Shown here one piece after another: positions 62,574-64,000 of a DNA stretch of 64,000 nucleotides. Numbering within the stretch: the first letter of the stretch is position 1; each line of letters opens with the position of its first letter. The notes beneath the pieces were generated by a model. The model made no database searches. It saw only the letters and a program-made list of their open reading frames with translations, and was not told the DNA's origin. The stretch lies in NCBI RefSeq assembly GCF_026626635.1, contig NZ_JAPNKA010000001.1, forward strand, positions 186,001 through 250,000, given 5' to 3'. The translations under genes were made by a program, and so were the position numbers. The stretch is from Archangium lansingense. GTDB taxonomy: Bacteria > Myxococcota > Myxococcia > Myxococcales > Myxococcaceae.

Positions 62574-62987
62574 ATGCGTATGCGACGATATTCGAATCTT
62601 TCTGCAACCATGGCGGCAATGATTGCCGCGACCGTGATTGTTGTCCCATCTGCTCATGCAGAAGAGTTCCTGTTCGGGTGGATCTCGCGAGACTCACCCA
62701 GGGGGGGATACTCGGATGTTGAGGTTTATATGACCTCGGGCACTTCCGGTTTCATGCAGGTGTGCGATAGCGGAGCGCCAGACGGCCTGCGAGCTGTGGG
62801 GATCCTCGAGTGGGGTAGCTACAGCAAGGAAGTGCAGGATGCGGGCGGCTCCAATGGGCTTTGCGAGACCGAAGACGTATCTTTTCCCCGCGACGGCTCG
62901 GGCATACGCGTTACGGTGTGGAGCTGCCTGAGGAACGGTGCCACTGGCGTTCTCCAGTACTGCGACTCCAATTTCATCTTCATGTAG
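62574..62987 (+). CDS. Small secreted Cys-containing protein
   Basis: The 137-aa protein has a signal peptide with cleavage likely after PSAHA (about residue 29). The mature 108 residues contain four cysteines (MQVCDSGAP, GLCETED, SCLRNG, QYCDSN), so two disulphides are likely, with a beta-rich pattern (EVYMTSGTSGFMQV). An AAAGGAAG ribosome binding site precedes the ATG. Its function is unknown; it is divergent from the kinase gene by about 280 bases. Confidence 0.65.
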   Translation: MRMRRYSNLSATMAAMIAATVIVVPSAHAEEFLFGWISRDSPRGGYSDVEVYMTSGTSGFMQVCDSGAPDGLRAVGILEWGSYSKEVQDAGGSNGLCETEDVSFPRDGSGIRVTVWSCLRNGATGVLQYCDSNFIFM

Positions 62988-63286
62988 CTCGAGTTGCCGC
63001 CGTCAGCGGTGGCACGGAAGACTCCGGAGTCTTCTTGTCGCCCCAGAATTCCTCCTCGGGAAGAGCGCAAGCGCCCGCGCGAGCCGAGCATTCCCATACA
63101 TCCGTTTCCTGTTCTCGTTGGCAGTTAAGCTGTTCGTGTGTTCTCGAGCCTGTTCGTTTCTTTCTCCCCTCAATGGGGAGTTCGCGAAAAGGCCTCGAGC
63201 ATGCAACGCTTTATTCGTGAGAGCGATAATCAGGCGGTTGTCAGTCGTTATTCCTTTCATTTTCACCCTCTCTCCCGGAGATTCCC
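62988..63286. other. Gene-free 299-bp leader region
   Basis: No gene is seen. CTCCCC (63164-63169) and GGGGAG (63175-63180) form a 6-bp hairpin, and an AT-rich stretch at 63195-63265 precedes the LysM-led gene, which has CGGAG at 63276-63280. It probably holds the promoter of that gene. Confidence 0.35.
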
Positions 63287-64000
63287 ATGAGCCACGGCAT
63301 CAAATCAGGTGACACGCTGTCCCGTATTGCCAAGGACCACCGCACCACCAATCAGTCCAAACGGGCGCAGAAACCGCTCGAGACCACGAAGGAGAAGACC
63401 GCGCCCTCCGTGAAGCGCGCCGAGGGAGCCAGGCAGCAGGTGAACGTCCTGGCCACGAAGGATGGGACGCACGACATGTTCGCCTCGACCTTCGAGGACA
63501 TCCGGCACGGTGCGGGGCTCGATAGGCTCTTCGGCCGGTCCCAGGTCGCTGAAGGTGCCGGGGCGTCCTCGCTGCTGACGGAGGATGCCAACGACGGCAA
63601 GGTGAACTGCCTGGATGTCGCGGCGGACTGGGTGAACAAGGCCTCGCCGGAGGACCGTGAGCGCTCGGAGATCGTCTTCCTCGAGGACAAACGTCCGGGA
63701 GCGGAAGGCCAGTCCGGCCACGTGGTCGTGCGCCAGGGCGAGAAGGTCATCGACCCGTCCAACAACAAGAGTTACGAGTCGCTGGAGGCGTACCTTGAGG
63801 AACAGCCTCATTACCAAGAGGCGGGCCGTGTCTCCGCCACGGATGCGAAGCGCATCCTGGACACGCCTCCCGGTTCTCCAGAGCGAGCCGAGGCACTGTC
63901 CCAGGCCGGAATCTCCCCCGAGCTCCAGAAGATGATGGTGGCGGATTCCCAGGGCGCGACCGGGCCCCGGGGAAGACCGGAGCCGTTCTCCCCCACGCCA
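63287..64000 (+). CDS. LysM-led protein with papain-like Cys/His/Asp module, 3' end cut off
   Basis: The visible 238 residues begin with a truncated LysM-like motif (IKSGDTLSRIAKDHRTT), followed by a Lys/Ser/Gln-rich linker, and then NCLDVAADW (Cys108), SGHVVVR (His145) and KVIDPSNN (Asp156), the spacing of papain/transglutaminase-like folds used by deamidase and peptidase effectors. There is no signal peptide or membrane helix. No immunity gene is visible before the window end. It could be a delivered effector or cell-wall-associated enzyme; this is motif-based inference. The protein continues past 64000. Confidence 0.55.
   Translation, partial: MSHGIKSGDTLSRIAKDHRTTNQSKRAQKPLETTKEKTAPSVKRAEGARQQVNVLATKDGTHDMFASTFEDIRHGAGLDRLFGRSQVAEGAGASSLLTEDANDGKVNCLDVAADWVNKASPEDRERSEIVFLEDKRPGAEGQSGHVVVRQGEKVIDPSNNKSYESLEAYLEEQPHYQEAGRVSATDAKRILDTPPGSPERAEALSQAGISPELQKMMVADSQGATGPRGRPEPFSPTP

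Overview
The window is GC-rich, densely packed bacterial DNA that reads as a large-genome myxobacterium (Cystobacter/Archangium/Myxococcus type). The supporting signs are a fragment of the myxobacteria-restricted DUSAM family, a Myxococcales-type sigma-70 factor overlapping a kinase-TPR protein, several histidine kinases, an NtrC-type regulator, many lipoproteins and Cys-rich secreted proteins, and Uma2 paralogs. No rRNA gene, complete tRNA, CRISPR array or intact insertion sequence was seen. The first gene (arginase-like) and the last (LysM-led, papain-like) run off the window ends.

Left part (1-14 kb): an arginase-family gene diverges from a frameshifted ERMP1-like M28 peptidase. A three-gene minus-strand operon (14055-3017) follows. 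It encodes a 907-aa helical protein, a 2156-aa WD40-plus-HEAT scaffold and a SWIM zinc-finger protein with a C-terminal WGR-like domain. 14-20 kb is a patchwork: a DUSAM remnant, a Cys-rich protein, a uracil-DNA-glycosylase-like protein, a PD-(D/E)XK protein, a Uma2 nuclease with an addiction-module-like partner, a pseudokinase-like membrane protein and a YjjJ-type HipA kinase with its own DNA-binding domain.

Middle (20-35 kb): a PAS histidine kinase, then the most unusual locus of the window. Five minus-strand genes are chained by four successive ATGA overlaps (28309-24576): DyP-type peroxidase, receiver lacking the phospho-accepting Asp, small unknown protein, membrane histidine kinase, and isoprenoid-synthase-like protein. 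A second Uma2 gene follows, with the same apparently leaderless promoter as the first. Next come a DehI-like dehalogenase overlapping an Asp-nucleophile alpha/beta hydrolase, two SDRs, a DNA-methylase-like protein and a DUF4032 protein.

Right part (35-64 kb): a secreted isoamylase, an M16 protease remnant, an alpha/beta hydrolase, a molybdopterin oxidoreductase with its cytochrome b, an XRE regulator, a pentapeptide-repeat protein and a phosphotransferase. 48.2-49.5 kb holds debris: a tRNA 3' fragment, a 67-nt imperfect hairpin and an IS91-like transposase stub. Then come an HK/NtrC pair, a polyglycine-linked FG-GAP lipoprotein, a large membrane protein, a kinase-TPR/sigma operon, a small secreted protein and the truncated LysM/papain-like gene.

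All assignments come from reading the sequence. Family names rest on recognised motifs, not on database searches.
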